Origin: Pseudomonas fluorescens
Lineage (GTDB): Bacteria > Pseudomonadota > Gammaproteobacteria > Pseudomonadales > Pseudomonadaceae
Reading direction: 5' to 3'
DNA: 64,000 nucleotides
NCBI RefSeq assembly: GCF_001307155.1
Contig: NZ_CP012830.1
Coordinates: 4,462,501 to 4,526,500, forward strand
Under the pieces are notes generated by a model, which searched no databases, was not told the origin of the DNA, and saw only the letters and a program-made list of their open reading frames with translations. Positions 25,158 through 32,203 of this stretch are shown here, one piece after another; the first letter of the stretch is position 1, and the number at the start of each line of letters is the position of its first letter. The position numbers and the translations under genes were made by a program.

Positions 25158-25418
25158 ATGACTCGATACATGCCGATCACCGGCATCGACTGCACAATTG
25201 CGTCGCTGCTGATCGATACCGAAGCGCCGATCGATGTACTGCACGACACGGCGGCGTACCGCATTTGCAGCGTGACGCAATTGCTGGAAACGCTTTCCCT
25301 GGGCGAGGGGCTTGGTCGTGATGCGTTGCTGTTGCAGGATTTCGCGCGGGTGCTGGCGATTCCGCTGCGCGATGGGTGTGATTTGATGGATGTGGTTGGG
25401 CGGCGGTTGCAGAGGTAA
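25158..25418 (+). CDS. Small conserved-looking protein, function unknown
   Basis: An 86-residue protein (MTRYMPITGIDCTIASLLID at the start, FARVLAIPLRDGCDLMDVVG near the end), predicted helical, acidic and cytoplasmic. I do not recognise its family. A good GGAGG site precedes the ATG, and it is second in a two-gene unit with the DUF6124 gene and followed by a terminator, so it is likely a real gene acting with its neighbour. Confidence 0.6.
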   Translation: MTRYMPITGIDCTIASLLIDTEAPIDVLHDTAAYRICSVTQLLETLSLGEGLGRDALLLQDFARVLAIPLRDGCDLMDVVGRRLQR

Positions 25419-25421
25419 AGC

Positions 25422-25451
25422 AAAGGGGCGGCCGTGAGGTTGCCCCTTTTT
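25422..25451 (+). terminator. Terminator after the DUF6124 gene pair
   Basis: AAGGGGC and GCCCCTT pair around a 12-base loop, followed by a T run. Confidence 0.7.
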
Positions 25452-25470
25452 GGTTGGGTTGTCCCGTTCT

Positions 25471-25627
25471 GTAGCAGCTGTTGAGCCTGCGAGGCTGCGT
25501 CAGGCCTGGGTTGTGTTCGGATGAGGCGGTGGTGAATCAGTCACGCGTTCCGTCATGCAAACCACGTACTCAGGATTTGCGAGGACTTTGTCCTCGAACG
25601 CAGCCTCGCGGGCTCGGCAGCTGCTAC
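25471..25627. repeat. Long inverted-repeat element (non-REP family)
   Basis: Arms of 30 bases at 25471–25500 and 25598–25627 match except at three positions, all of which still allow G·U pairing in RNA. The ends read GTAGCAGCTG and CAGCTGCTAC; a smaller hairpin (GCGAGGACTTTGTCCTCG) lies inside. This end sequence is a dispersed repeat of Pseudomonas distinct from the 'tgtggcgaggg' family. It fills most of the gap between the small genes; nothing coding is seen here. Confidence 0.65.
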
Positions 25628-25750
25628 GGACATGGTTCTATTCCGTGTTTCAGCTTTGTGTAGATAGCTGTCGGTGCAGTCAGTGGGGCGGGTTGGTTTT
25701 TTATAATAATTAACTTTATTTGCCCACTCATTTTTGTAAGTGACTGATAG

Positions 25751-25879
25751 TCAATCTACGCTCTCATTGGCCTCTTTCGTAGCCTGTTCTTTCTTTCGGT
25801 TTTTTAAATCTCTTCTGGCCGCCCATACAAGGCCAATGACTGTAACGGCAACAAAGATGATGATTTGTTCAGTAGGCAT
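25751..25879 (-). CDS. Small single-pass membrane protein (hypothetical)
   Basis: About 42 residues from the ATG at 25879: PTEQIIIFVAVTVIGLVWAA forms one membrane span, followed by a charged tail (RRDLKNRKKEQATKEANE). A GAAGGAAAG site lies 5–8 bases before this ATG, which favours it over in-frame starts at 25900 and 25954. No family recognised; could be a spurious frame, but the composition and site look genuine. Confidence 0.45.
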   Translation of the reverse strand: MPTEQIIIFVAVTVIGLVWAARRDLKNRKKEQATKEANESVD

Positions 25880-26057
25880 TTGCTTTCCTTCATAAGGCAT
25901 CCGTTGGAATAGCGACGTCCCTGAATTCGCATAAGGTGTGTCCATGCTAATCAACGAGTGGAATGCAATTGTTAAGAATGTGTACCTCAGATGTAAAAGA
26001 ATGTGATCGAAGGGAGTGCGAATAATTAAAGTGTTACAGAAGTTGTAGAAAATATGC

Positions 26058-26082
26058 AGGAGCGGCCATTGCGGTCGCTCCT
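26058..26082. terminator. Hairpin downstream of arsH
   Basis: AGGAGCGGCC and GGTCGCTCCT form a stem (one G·U) with a short loop just after the arsH stop; weak T-rich tails on both strands. Confidence 0.5.
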
Positions 26083-26098
26083 TGTTTATTTCGAGGCT

Positions 26099-26794
26099 TT
26101 ATATCGAACGCTGATTAACCCGCTTGCTCAGTTCCTCCGCGCTTTCTTTGCGCTCCGAGTAGCGGTCGACGAGGTCGGGGCGGTCGCGTAGCAGGAGGGT
26201 GAATTTCAGCAGTTCTTCCATCACGTCGACCACGCGGTCGTAGAGCGCGGAGGGTTTCATGCGGTTCTGATCGTCGAACTCCAAGAAGGCCTTCGGCACG
26301 GAGGACTGGTTGGGGATGGTGAACATGCGCATCCAGCGCCCCAGTACGCGCAGTTGGTTGACGGTGTTGAACGACTGCGAGCCGCCCGAGACCTGCATCA
26401 CGGCCAGGGTTTTGCCTTGGGTCGGGCGTACGGCGCCCATCGCCAGCGGCACCCAGTCTATTTGCGCCTTGAACACGGCGGACATCGAGCCGTGGCGTTC
26501 CGGCGAGCACCACACCTGGCCTTCGGACCACTGCATCAAGGTCAGCAGTTCCTGGACTTTCGGGTGGTCGCTGGGCGCGTCATCCGGCAGCGGCAGGCCG
26601 GACGGGTTGAAGATCCGCGTTTCGGCGCCGAAGTGTTCCAGCAACCGGGCCGCTTCTTCCACCAGCAGGCGGCTGAACGAGCGCGGGCGGGTCGAACCAT
26701 AGAGCAGCAATATGCGTGGCTTGGGGTTGTCGACCGCGGCGTGGTGCAGGGTGTCGGAAAGCAGCGTGTCGAGGTTTGGCAGTTGATCGTTCAT
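26099..26794 (-). CDS. arsH: ArsH-type NADPH-dependent flavin oxidoreductase
   Basis: A 231-residue flavodoxin-like protein. LLLYGSTRPRSFSRLLVEEA is the FMN phosphate loop, and WCSPERHGSMSAVFKAQIDW with GGSQSFNTVNQLR complete the ArsH signature. The family reduces quinones and oxidises methylarsenite, giving resistance to organoarsenicals. The start at 26794 (MNDQLPNL) overlaps no neighbour and begins 13 bases after the arsC stop; the longer frame to 27076 overlaps arsC and is a shadow. Confidence 0.93.
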   Translation of the reverse strand: MNDQLPNLDTLLSDTLHHAAVDNPKPRILLLYGSTRPRSFSRLLVEEAARLLEHFGAETRIFNPSGLPLPDDAPSDHPKVQELLTLMQWSEGQVWCSPERHGSMSAVFKAQIDWVPLAMGAVRPTQGKTLAVMQVSGGSQSFNTVNQLRVLGRWMRMFTIPNQSSVPKAFLEFDDQNRMKPSALYDRVVDVMEELLKFTLLLRDRPDLVDRYSERKESAEELSKRVNQRSI

Positions 26795-26807
26795 GCGGCG
26801 CTCCAGG

Positions 26808-27278
26808 CTAAAGGGTGGCGATGCGCTCGAGTTCGCGCTGGAGTGCAGCGGCGTCGAGGCGTTCGAAGGGCAACTGGAGGAAAGCGCGGCAACGGGTTTC
26901 GATGGTCGCCAGTGTGGCGTTGAAGGCGGCGGTGATTTGTTCTTCGCTACCGCTGACGTCGGACGGGTCTTCAAGCCCCCAATGCGCCTTGAGTGCGGGG
27001 CCGAAATACACCGGGCAAGTTTCACCGGCGGCCTTGTCGCACACGGTGATGACGATGTCTGGCGGGCTGTCTGCAAAGGCGTCGTTGCCCTTGCTGCTCA
27101 GCCCGTCAGTGGCAATGCCGGCGGCCCGCAAGGTGGTCAGGCTGCGCGGCAGGACCTGGCCTTTGGGAAAGCTGCCGGCGCTCACCGCCTCGAAACCTGC
27201 CGGTGCGAGGTGGTTGAACATGGCTTCGGACAGGATGCTGCGGCAGCTGTTGGCCGTGCACATGAACAGGACTTTCAT
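26808..27278 (-). CDS. arsC: Arsenate reductase (low-molecular-weight phosphatase type)
   Basis: A 156-residue protein with the LMW-phosphatase loop MCTANSCRS (CX5R) at residues 6–14 and the redox Cys pair in VCDKAAGETCP near residue 80–88. It reduces arsenate to arsenite using thioredoxin or glutathione. GGAG precedes the ATG. It is co-transcribed with arsH. No arsR or arsB/acr3 exporter gene is found in the window; the AT-rich upstream stretch (27310–27345) has ATAT-containing inverted repeats that could bind an ArsR encoded elsewhere. Confidence 0.93.
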   Translation of the reverse strand: MKVLFMCTANSCRSILSEAMFNHLAPAGFEAVSAGSFPKGQVLPRSLTTLRAAGIATDGLSSKGNDAFADSPPDIVITVCDKAAGETCPVYFGPALKAHWGLEDPSDVSGSEEQITAAFNATLATIETRCRAFLQLPFERLDAAALQRELERIATL

Positions 27279-27398
27279 CGGTTACTCCGTAGGGCGCCGG
27301 GCCGGGGGCAAATATATGGTTTGGCGAATATACGGATTGTCGGATATCAGGTAAAGCGCGGTGAGTGACATCAGGGAGTGGATTTCTTGGCTGAAAAG

Positions 27399-27432
27399 AA
27401 AATGGGCGACCGCATCGGGTCGCCCATTTTTT
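27399..27432 (-). terminator. Terminator downstream of the gene at 27489–27977
   Basis: AATGGGCGACC and GGTCGCCCATT form a strong stem with a short loop and T runs on both strands. A near-identical stem lies at 30371–30398. Confidence 0.75.
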
Positions 27433-27488
27433 CGGGATCGGCAGGGAAGGGTGACACACCGCAATGCTTCCCTGCGTGGCGCTCTGCT

Positions 27489-27977
27489 TTAGAGCTCCAG
27501 ACCTTCCTGTATCACCGAGAGAAAGTTGTCCTCATCGAGCTCAACCGGATCAGGCTGCGGTTGTCCGCTGCGCGGGAGGCTCTGGATTTGCCAGCGCGCT
27601 TCACCGTGTTCGGTCTCGGTCCGGAGTAGATACAGCTCTTGACCTTTTGAGAGGATATCGACACGACCCATGCCGCCAATGACGAAGCGCGCGATGGGGT
27701 CGAGGGTGATGCTGTGGTGGTTGCCCTCGATCAGCAGTTTGTCGATGGCGTAGTTGAAGCTCTCGCCGGAGGGGAGGTTTTCGATAACGTGTGTGGGGAT
27801 GCGGCGAATGTTCAAGCCAGCTTCGGTCAGTGGCTCCAGCCATGCTTCAAGCTGGTGGTACATCGCATAGACCTGTATCGGCCAATGCTCAATCGCCGTA
27901 TCTGCGCAGGCTTCCGCGTCCGCACGGGTTTGTTGTTTCTGTTTCAGTTTTACAGCGAGCTCATCTGCCTTACTCAT
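27489..27977 (-). CDS. Hypothetical cytoplasmic protein
   Basis: A 162-residue acidic protein with no signal peptide or membrane segment. The N-terminal 50 residues look helical (KADELAVKLKQKQQTRADAEA), the middle is beta-rich (SITLDPIARFVIGGMGRVDIL), and the C-terminus is acidic and rich in Pro (QPQPDPVELDEDN). I do not recognise the family. It stands alone between arsC and an intergenic gap, with its own terminator. Codon use resembles the surrounding genes. Confidence 0.75.
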   Translation of the reverse strand: MSKADELAVKLKQKQQTRADAEACADTAIEHWPIQVYAMYHQLEAWLEPLTEAGLNIRRIPTHVIENLPSGESFNYAIDKLLIEGNHHSITLDPIARFVIGGMGRVDILSKGQELYLLRTETEHGEARWQIQSLPRSGQPQPDPVELDEDNFLSVIQEGLEL

Positions 27978-28383
27978 TCCGATTCCCTATCGTGGTGTGA
28001 ATTTTAGCGATGCCACACCAAGGTACTTCACCTGGGCATGCGATGACCAGACCGAAAAAAGCTCAGAGAAAAAAGCGCGATTGGACTGTGTTTTTACGGC
28101 GGGAAGCTGTGGCTATTGTCCTGTTTTCCTGTCGGAAGCTTGGTTGAAGGGCACTGCTGTTGTCCTGTAAACTCCGCGCTCGATTTTTCGAGAGTCGAAC
28201 TAACACTCGATTGAAAGTTACTGCGTACTTTGCAGGTGTCTGTTCTATTTGTATCTATCGATAGAGTAGCAATCAGAGTTGTTGGTGTTAGTGAGTCACT
28301 GGATAGAGTAACTCGTATTCAGCTCAAGGAATGATATCTGGCCTACCGATCTCATCGGTTAACATACGTGTGAAATTTTAAAT
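27978..28383. other. 406-base gap upstream of a small secreted-protein pair
   Basis: More AT-rich than its surroundings towards the right end. GATAGAGTA occurs twice (28260–28268 and 28302–28310). A short hairpin CTCGATTTTTCGAG lies near 28188. No coding sequence or recognisable RNA is seen. It presumably holds the promoters for the genes on both sides. Confidence 0.4.
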
Positions 28384-28782
28384 ATGATCAAGCAAAGTGT
28401 GAAATCCATCGCGTCCCTCGGGTTGGTATTGGTGGCGAGCCTCGCCTGTGCCTCGGCTCCTGAGAAGGTTGACTTGGGGGAGTTGTATGACAGCTACCTT
28501 GAGCACAATCAGTCCTCCATGAACATGCCGCAGTTCAAGAAAGAGATTCTGATTTCCGGCAGCGTTCTCGGCGTTTCAAAGAACTTCTCCGGCGAAGCCG
28601 TGATGGAGGCCGGTCTTGCCGATTCTGATGAAGTACTGGCAAGACTGACGGGTTTTGACGCGGACGAGTCGAACAAGATGGACGCGATGGCGGTCGGTAC
28701 CGACTTTAAAGCGGTGTGCGTACTGGCGATGACGATGGGTTCGGAATACATGGCCCTGACTGACTGCGTGTTCAAGCCGTAA
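28384..28782 (+). CDS. Small secreted protein with a probable OB-fold (tRNA_anti-like)
   Basis: A 132-residue protein with a clear signal peptide (about residues 1–24, cleavage near ACASA-PEK). The mature part has the order of the periplasmic tRNA_anti-like OB-fold family: ILISGSVLGVSKNFSGE, then VCVLAMTMGSEYMALTDCVF, with two Cys that could form a disulfide. Ligand unknown. The ATG has no strong ribosome site and lies close to a TTTTAAAT stretch. The stop is directly followed by the GTG start of the next gene, so they form one unit. Confidence 0.7.
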   Translation: MIKQSVKSIASLGLVLVASLACASAPEKVDLGELYDSYLEHNQSSMNMPQFKKEILISGSVLGVSKNFSGEAVMEAGLADSDEVLARLTGFDADESNKMDAMAVGTDFKAVCVLAMTMGSEYMALTDCVFKP

Positions 28783-29355
28783 GTGCGTGTTCAATCCTCT
28801 TGGGCAGTGTTGGCGTTCACCGCCTTCGCGAGCCTGGCCGTAAACGCTCAGCCGCTGGATCAGCGGGATTTGATCGAGCGTTTGACGCACTGCACGGCTT
28901 CTTTGCAAGACGTTATGGTCTTCAACGGTCTGGTTGAACGCAAAGAGCTGACGCTGACCGCAGCGTCGGAGTTCGAACCGTGGGGCGGTCTGGCCTGGAC
29001 CATCGAACCTGCGCTGTCCTTTGGTAACGTGAGTTCGTCGGTGGCGGTGATGAGCGACCATCGCAGTTTTTACCTGCGGGTGCCGTCCACTCAACCCGGT
29101 GTGGATATCCGGACAACGGCTCAGCAGTTGCAACTGGCGAATACCGGCAGCGGCGGTGAGGCCAACGATTTCCGTAAGGTCATGGACGACCGAACGCTGC
29201 AGGCGATGTCTACTGGCGAGCCGGATAACTACTGGGTTGGATGTTTCTACGATCAAGATGCGGTACAGCGGCAGTTCGATCTGGAACTCAATACAACGCC
29301 AGAACGTATGAATGAAAAAAATGCCAGGCAACAGGCATTGGGCAATGAGAGTTGA
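28783..29355 (+). CDS. Hypothetical secreted protein
   Basis: A 190-residue protein beginning with GTG immediately after the preceding stop. Residues 1–22 (VLAFTAFASLAVNAQP) form a signal peptide. The mature protein has two Cys (LTHCTASL and WVGCFYDQ) and no recognised domain; the last 20 residues are charged. The GTG start has no visible ribosome site, so translation probably depends on ribosomes finishing the upstream gene. The two secreted proteins may act together. A terminator follows. Confidence 0.7.
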   Translation: MRVQSSWAVLAFTAFASLAVNAQPLDQRDLIERLTHCTASLQDVMVFNGLVERKELTLTAASEFEPWGGLAWTIEPALSFGNVSSSVAVMSDHRSFYLRVPSTQPGVDIRTTAQQLQLANTGSGGEANDFRKVMDDRTLQAMSTGEPDNYWVGCFYDQDAVQRQFDLELNTTPERMNEKNARQQALGNES

Positions 29356-29412
29356 TATTGCCCCGGTGATTTCATACACCTGAACACTTAATGGCGTACA
29401 CGCCATAAGGAA

Positions 29413-29459
29413 AAAGGGCCGGTCACTCATGTCTGTAAGTCGGGAGTGGCCGGTCCTTT
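29413..29459 (+). terminator. Terminator after the secreted-protein pair
   Basis: AAAGGGCCGGTCACTC and GAGTGGCCGGTCCTTT form a 16-base stem with two G·U pairs, followed by a short T stretch. Confidence 0.7.
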
Positions 29460-29679
29460 ATGTGCCGTATTTCCCATGCCGCCATGGCAGTTGCGTTACT
29501 CTTCGTTGCGTTAAGTATCCTACCGAATTCACCGCATTGTGCTTTTCTATAGGCGCGGCATGTACAACCTGTTGTGAGCAACAGGTGGTTGAAATGTCCG
29601 TGTGAGCAGAATCGTGCTGGCATTAAACGTCAGCTCGACAATGAGGCAACCAACCGATTCGCCTCCGGGGAGAGGGTTA

Positions 29680-30342
29680 ATGAAAAAACTGTATGCACTG
29701 GTTGCGCTCTTTGCGCTGACGATTGGCAGCGTCGGCATGAGCGACGCTCGGTCCCATCGCGATAAGCAGCAGACCGAGTCGGTGGCGGGGGTGTTTGATT
29801 ACTACCTGCTGACGCTGTCCTGGTCGCCGACGTTTTGCCTGACTCATCAGAACAACCCGCAATGCTCGGGCAAAGGCTATGGCTTTGTCCTTCACGGTCT
29901 ATGGCCGCAGTACGCCAAGGGCGGTTGGCCGGAGTCGTGTCCGCCGATGGTGCCGTTGTCGCCAGCGGAGCAAAAACAAGGGCTGACGCTGTTTGTGACG
30001 CCAAAATTGCTTCAGCATGAATGGTCCAAGCACGGCACCTGCAGCGGTCTTGGTGCCTCGGGTTATCTGGATATGGCGGACAAGGCGGTTGGCACGGTGA
30101 AAATCCCGGATAAGCTGAAGCCCTTGAGCACCGAGATCTACTTCCCGGCGCAGGAAATTGCGCAGATGTTCCGTCAGAGCAACCCCGGGATTCCAGCGGA
30201 TGGCATCGCGATTGTCTGCAACGGACCCGAGTTGTCGGAAGTGCGCGTGTGCCTGGGCAAGGACTTGTCGTTCGGGTCTTGCGGCAAGGGCGTGAAAAGT
30301 CAGTGTCGAGCAGGTGATATTCGGGTTCCGCCAATGCGTTGA
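29680..30342 (+). CDS. Ribonuclease T2-family secreted ribonuclease
   Basis: A 220-residue protein with a signal peptide (about 1–23). Both conserved active-site segments are intact: CAS I FVLHGLWPQ (His72) and CAS II HEWSKHGTC (His113, Glu114, Lys117, His118). It should cleave RNA to 2',3'-cyclic and 3'-phosphates in the periplasm or outside, like RNase I. Cys residues around the sites are placed for disulfides. GGGGAGAG precedes the ATG at 29680; the in-frame start at 29602 would put a non-signal extension in front. Monocistronic. Confidence 0.93.
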   Translation: MKKLYALVALFALTIGSVGMSDARSHRDKQQTESVAGVFDYYLLTLSWSPTFCLTHQNNPQCSGKGYGFVLHGLWPQYAKGGWPESCPPMVPLSPAEQKQGLTLFVTPKLLQHEWSKHGTCSGLGASGYLDMADKAVGTVKIPDKLKPLSTEIYFPAQEIAQMFRQSNPGIPADGIAIVCNGPELSEVRVCLGKDLSFGSCGKGVKSQCRAGDIRVPPMR

Positions 30343-30370
30343 TGGGGGGTGTTGTCGATTTGTTGGCATA

Positions 30371-30398
30371 AAAATGGGCGACCTCGGTCGCCCATTTT
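30371..30398. terminator. Bidirectional terminator after the RNase T2 gene
   Basis: AAAATGGGCGACC and GGTCGCCCATTTT form a 13-base perfect stem with a TC loop between converging genes. Confidence 0.7.
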
Positions 30399-30413
30399 GC
30401 TTGGTAAGTTCGC

Positions 30414-30782
30414 TTACTCTGGCACGCTATTCTTGATTTCCAGCCAGAAGTCTTTGAACCTGAATCGCCACCAAATGACCAGCAGCTTATCGACATTTCG
30501 TTTGAGCCAGCTTTCTCTACGAGCTCGGAGGATTTCTTCGATTTCAGCTTCCAGCCACTCATCATCAAACCCTGTCCAGATTGGAGGGATTGGCGTTTGC
30601 GCATTCCAGTGGCAGGCAGCAGTCACTTGCGAGAAGAAAATCTCTTCGACCAGCGCTATGTCGTAACCCTGGATTTGCCGTGCGATGTAGGCATAGTCCA
30701 CCGCGGTGTCAACGAAAGCGTCAGCCAGTGCACAGCGGATTTTGGTTTTATCCTCAGGGCTTAAGGGCGGGTAGTTGGTCAT
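30414..30782 (-). CDS. DUF7079-like hypothetical protein
   Basis: A 122-residue cytoplasmic protein. The pattern ALADAFVDTAVDYAYIARQI, then VEEIFFSQVTAACHWN, then WTGFDDEWLEAEI resembles the DUF7079 family (S/D-x-F-x-DT, then a helix leading to E-x-x-x-x-E-V, then W-x-GF-D-x-x-WL). Many DUF7079 genes sit beside toxin or immunity genes, but no such neighbour is visible here. It overlaps the upstream HAD gene by four bases (ATGA), so the two are co-translated. Function unknown. Confidence 0.6.
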   Translation of the reverse strand: MTNYPPLSPEDKTKIRCALADAFVDTAVDYAYIARQIQGYDIALVEEIFFSQVTAACHWNAQTPIPPIWTGFDDEWLEAEIEEILRARRESWLKRNVDKLLVIWWRFRFKDFWLEIKNSVPE

Positions 30783-31432
30783 GCCGGTTCATTCTGCACA
30801 AGCACGGGCAACCCCAGCGCTGCCAGGTCTTTGCGCAGTTGCGCGGCACTGGTGAACTGCAGCGCATTGAAGCCTTCCTGACGTGCACCTGCGATGTTCG
30901 GCGCGTGATCATCGATAAACACCGCATGGTGACCTTCGAACCGGTAGCGAGATTTCAGTAGCTGGAAGATCGCCGGGTCGGGCTTGATGAGACCTTCTTC
31001 GCCGGACACCAGAATGCCCTCGAATGTCTGCAGAAAGGGAAAGCGCTGAAGGGCAATCGGGAAGGTTTCGGCGGACCAGTTGGTCAGGGCCAGCAGGCGG
31101 ACGCCTTTGGCGTGCAGTTCATCGAGGATCTGCACGCTCTCTTCCAGTACGCCGCCGAGTGTCTCTTCCCAGCGCTCGTGGTACGCACGAATCAGCGCCT
31201 CTTGCGACGGATGCCGCGCGATGGCTTCCTCGACCCCTTCCTGCCACGACCGGCCTGCGTCCTGGCGCTCGTTCCACTCGGGAGGGCAGACCTCGGAAAG
31301 AAAAGTCTCCATGGCCTGTACGTCTTCGCCGAAGATCTTCCGGTAAAGGTTTCTTGGGTTCCAGCGAATCAGGACGTTGCCGAGGTCGAACACAACGGTG
31401 TTGATGGTTGCGGGGCGGTTCAGAGTGTTCAT
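30779..31432 (-). CDS. HAD-superfamily hydrolase (YihX-like)
   Basis: A 217-residue HAD subfamily IA phosphatase. Motif I is VVFDLGNVLIRW, in the DxGNVL form of the YihX group; motif II is ALTNWS; motif III Lys is in EGLIKPDPAIF; motif IV is FIDDHAPNIAGA. All catalytic positions are present. It probably dephosphorylates a small sugar phosphate or nucleotide such as glucose-1-phosphate. It is first in a two-gene unit with the DUF7079-like gene. Confidence 0.9.
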   Translation of the reverse strand: MNTLNRPATINTVVFDLGNVLIRWNPRNLYRKIFGEDVQAMETFLSEVCPPEWNERQDAGRSWQEGVEEAIARHPSQEALIRAYHERWEETLGGVLEESVQILDELHAKGVRLLALTNWSAETFPIALQRFPFLQTFEGILVSGEEGLIKPDPAIFQLLKSRYRFEGHHAVFIDDHAPNIAGARQEGFNALQFTSAAQLRKDLAALGLPVLVQNEPA

Positions 31433-31483
31433 GCTTTTCCTCCATGGATTGGCTTGTGTAGACGGTTTTAGGGAGCCCTTGTT

Positions 31484-32098
31484 TTACCGCATCCCAAACC
31501 GAATGACACCCTCCGTAAACAAACTGATCATCCATCTGAACGGCCCATACAGCAGCGCGCTGCCGCCCTCGACTCGACCGGTATCGCGGTGGTTTTCCTC
31601 ATCTTCCAGAATCGACTGGACCGTTTCATAGGCCGCCAGATCGTTCCGGCTTTCAAGGTAGGAGAGCTGGTTTTTCAAATGGCTCACCACGACCGATTCC
31701 ACGGCCCAGGTGCAGGCCATGACGCCGCTTTTGCCGAGCAGTGCCGAGATAAAACCCATGAACCAACCCCCGGCACCGCAGAGCCAGTAGCTCTTGCACT
31801 TGATGCCGTTGCGGCGCTGTATCTCTTCCCAGAACCGGTTCATGTGACGTTTTTCGTCTTCCATGAAGCTTTCCAGAAGAGGCACGTAGTCTTTGCGTAG
31901 CAGGCGCGATACAAAGATCTGCGATCGGTAAATGTTGATAGCGCCGAATTCCCCGGCGTGGTTCACCTTGAGAATTTTTCTGGCGGTGTCCAGCGATGCC
32001 GTGCTGTCTTTATATTTCATCGAGCGTGGACACTCACAGGGCAGTTTTGGTGGGAAGCATTGGCGTTTCAAACGAGCATCAACAAATGCGTTGAACAT
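31484..32098 (-). CDS. Coq7-family diiron hydroxylase (demethoxyubiquinone hydroxylase-like)
   Basis: About 204 residues. Diiron ligands are seen in the four helices: NHAGEFGAINIYRSQ (Glu), EDEKRHMNRF (ExxH), AVESVVVSHL (Glu) and LEDEENHRDTG (ExxH). The usual Pseudomonas Coq7 has NHTGEVCAQALYQGQ and different spacing, so this resembles the other (alpha-proteobacterial/eukaryote-like) Coq7 branch and is likely a second, accessory copy. A hydrophobic stretch (GWFMGFISALLGKSGVMACTW) would touch the membrane. Start uncertain: ATGs at 32020 and 32098 both lack good ribosome sites. Confidence 0.75.
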   Translation of the reverse strand: MFNAFVDARLKRQCFPPKLPCECPRSMKYKDSTASLDTARKILKVNHAGEFGAINIYRSQIFVSRLLRKDYVPLLESFMEDEKRHMNRFWEEIQRRNGIKCKSYWLCGAGGWFMGFISALLGKSGVMACTWAVESVVVSHLKNQLSYLESRNDLAAYETVQSILEDEENHRDTGRVEGGSALLYGPFRWMISLFTEGVIRFGMR

Positions 32099-32203
32099 TA
32101 CAGGAGAAAACAAGAAGCGGGGGTTATGGCTAGCACCACAATTGCCCCTCATCACTCCTGTAGGCTAAGCTCCCCCGCCATTAAGGGATCTGGGCTTTTG
32201 CTC

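Noticed and set aside
26115..26531. 138-codon frame in another phase of arsH
   Set aside because: Shadow of arsH; the flavodoxin motifs are in the annotated frame.
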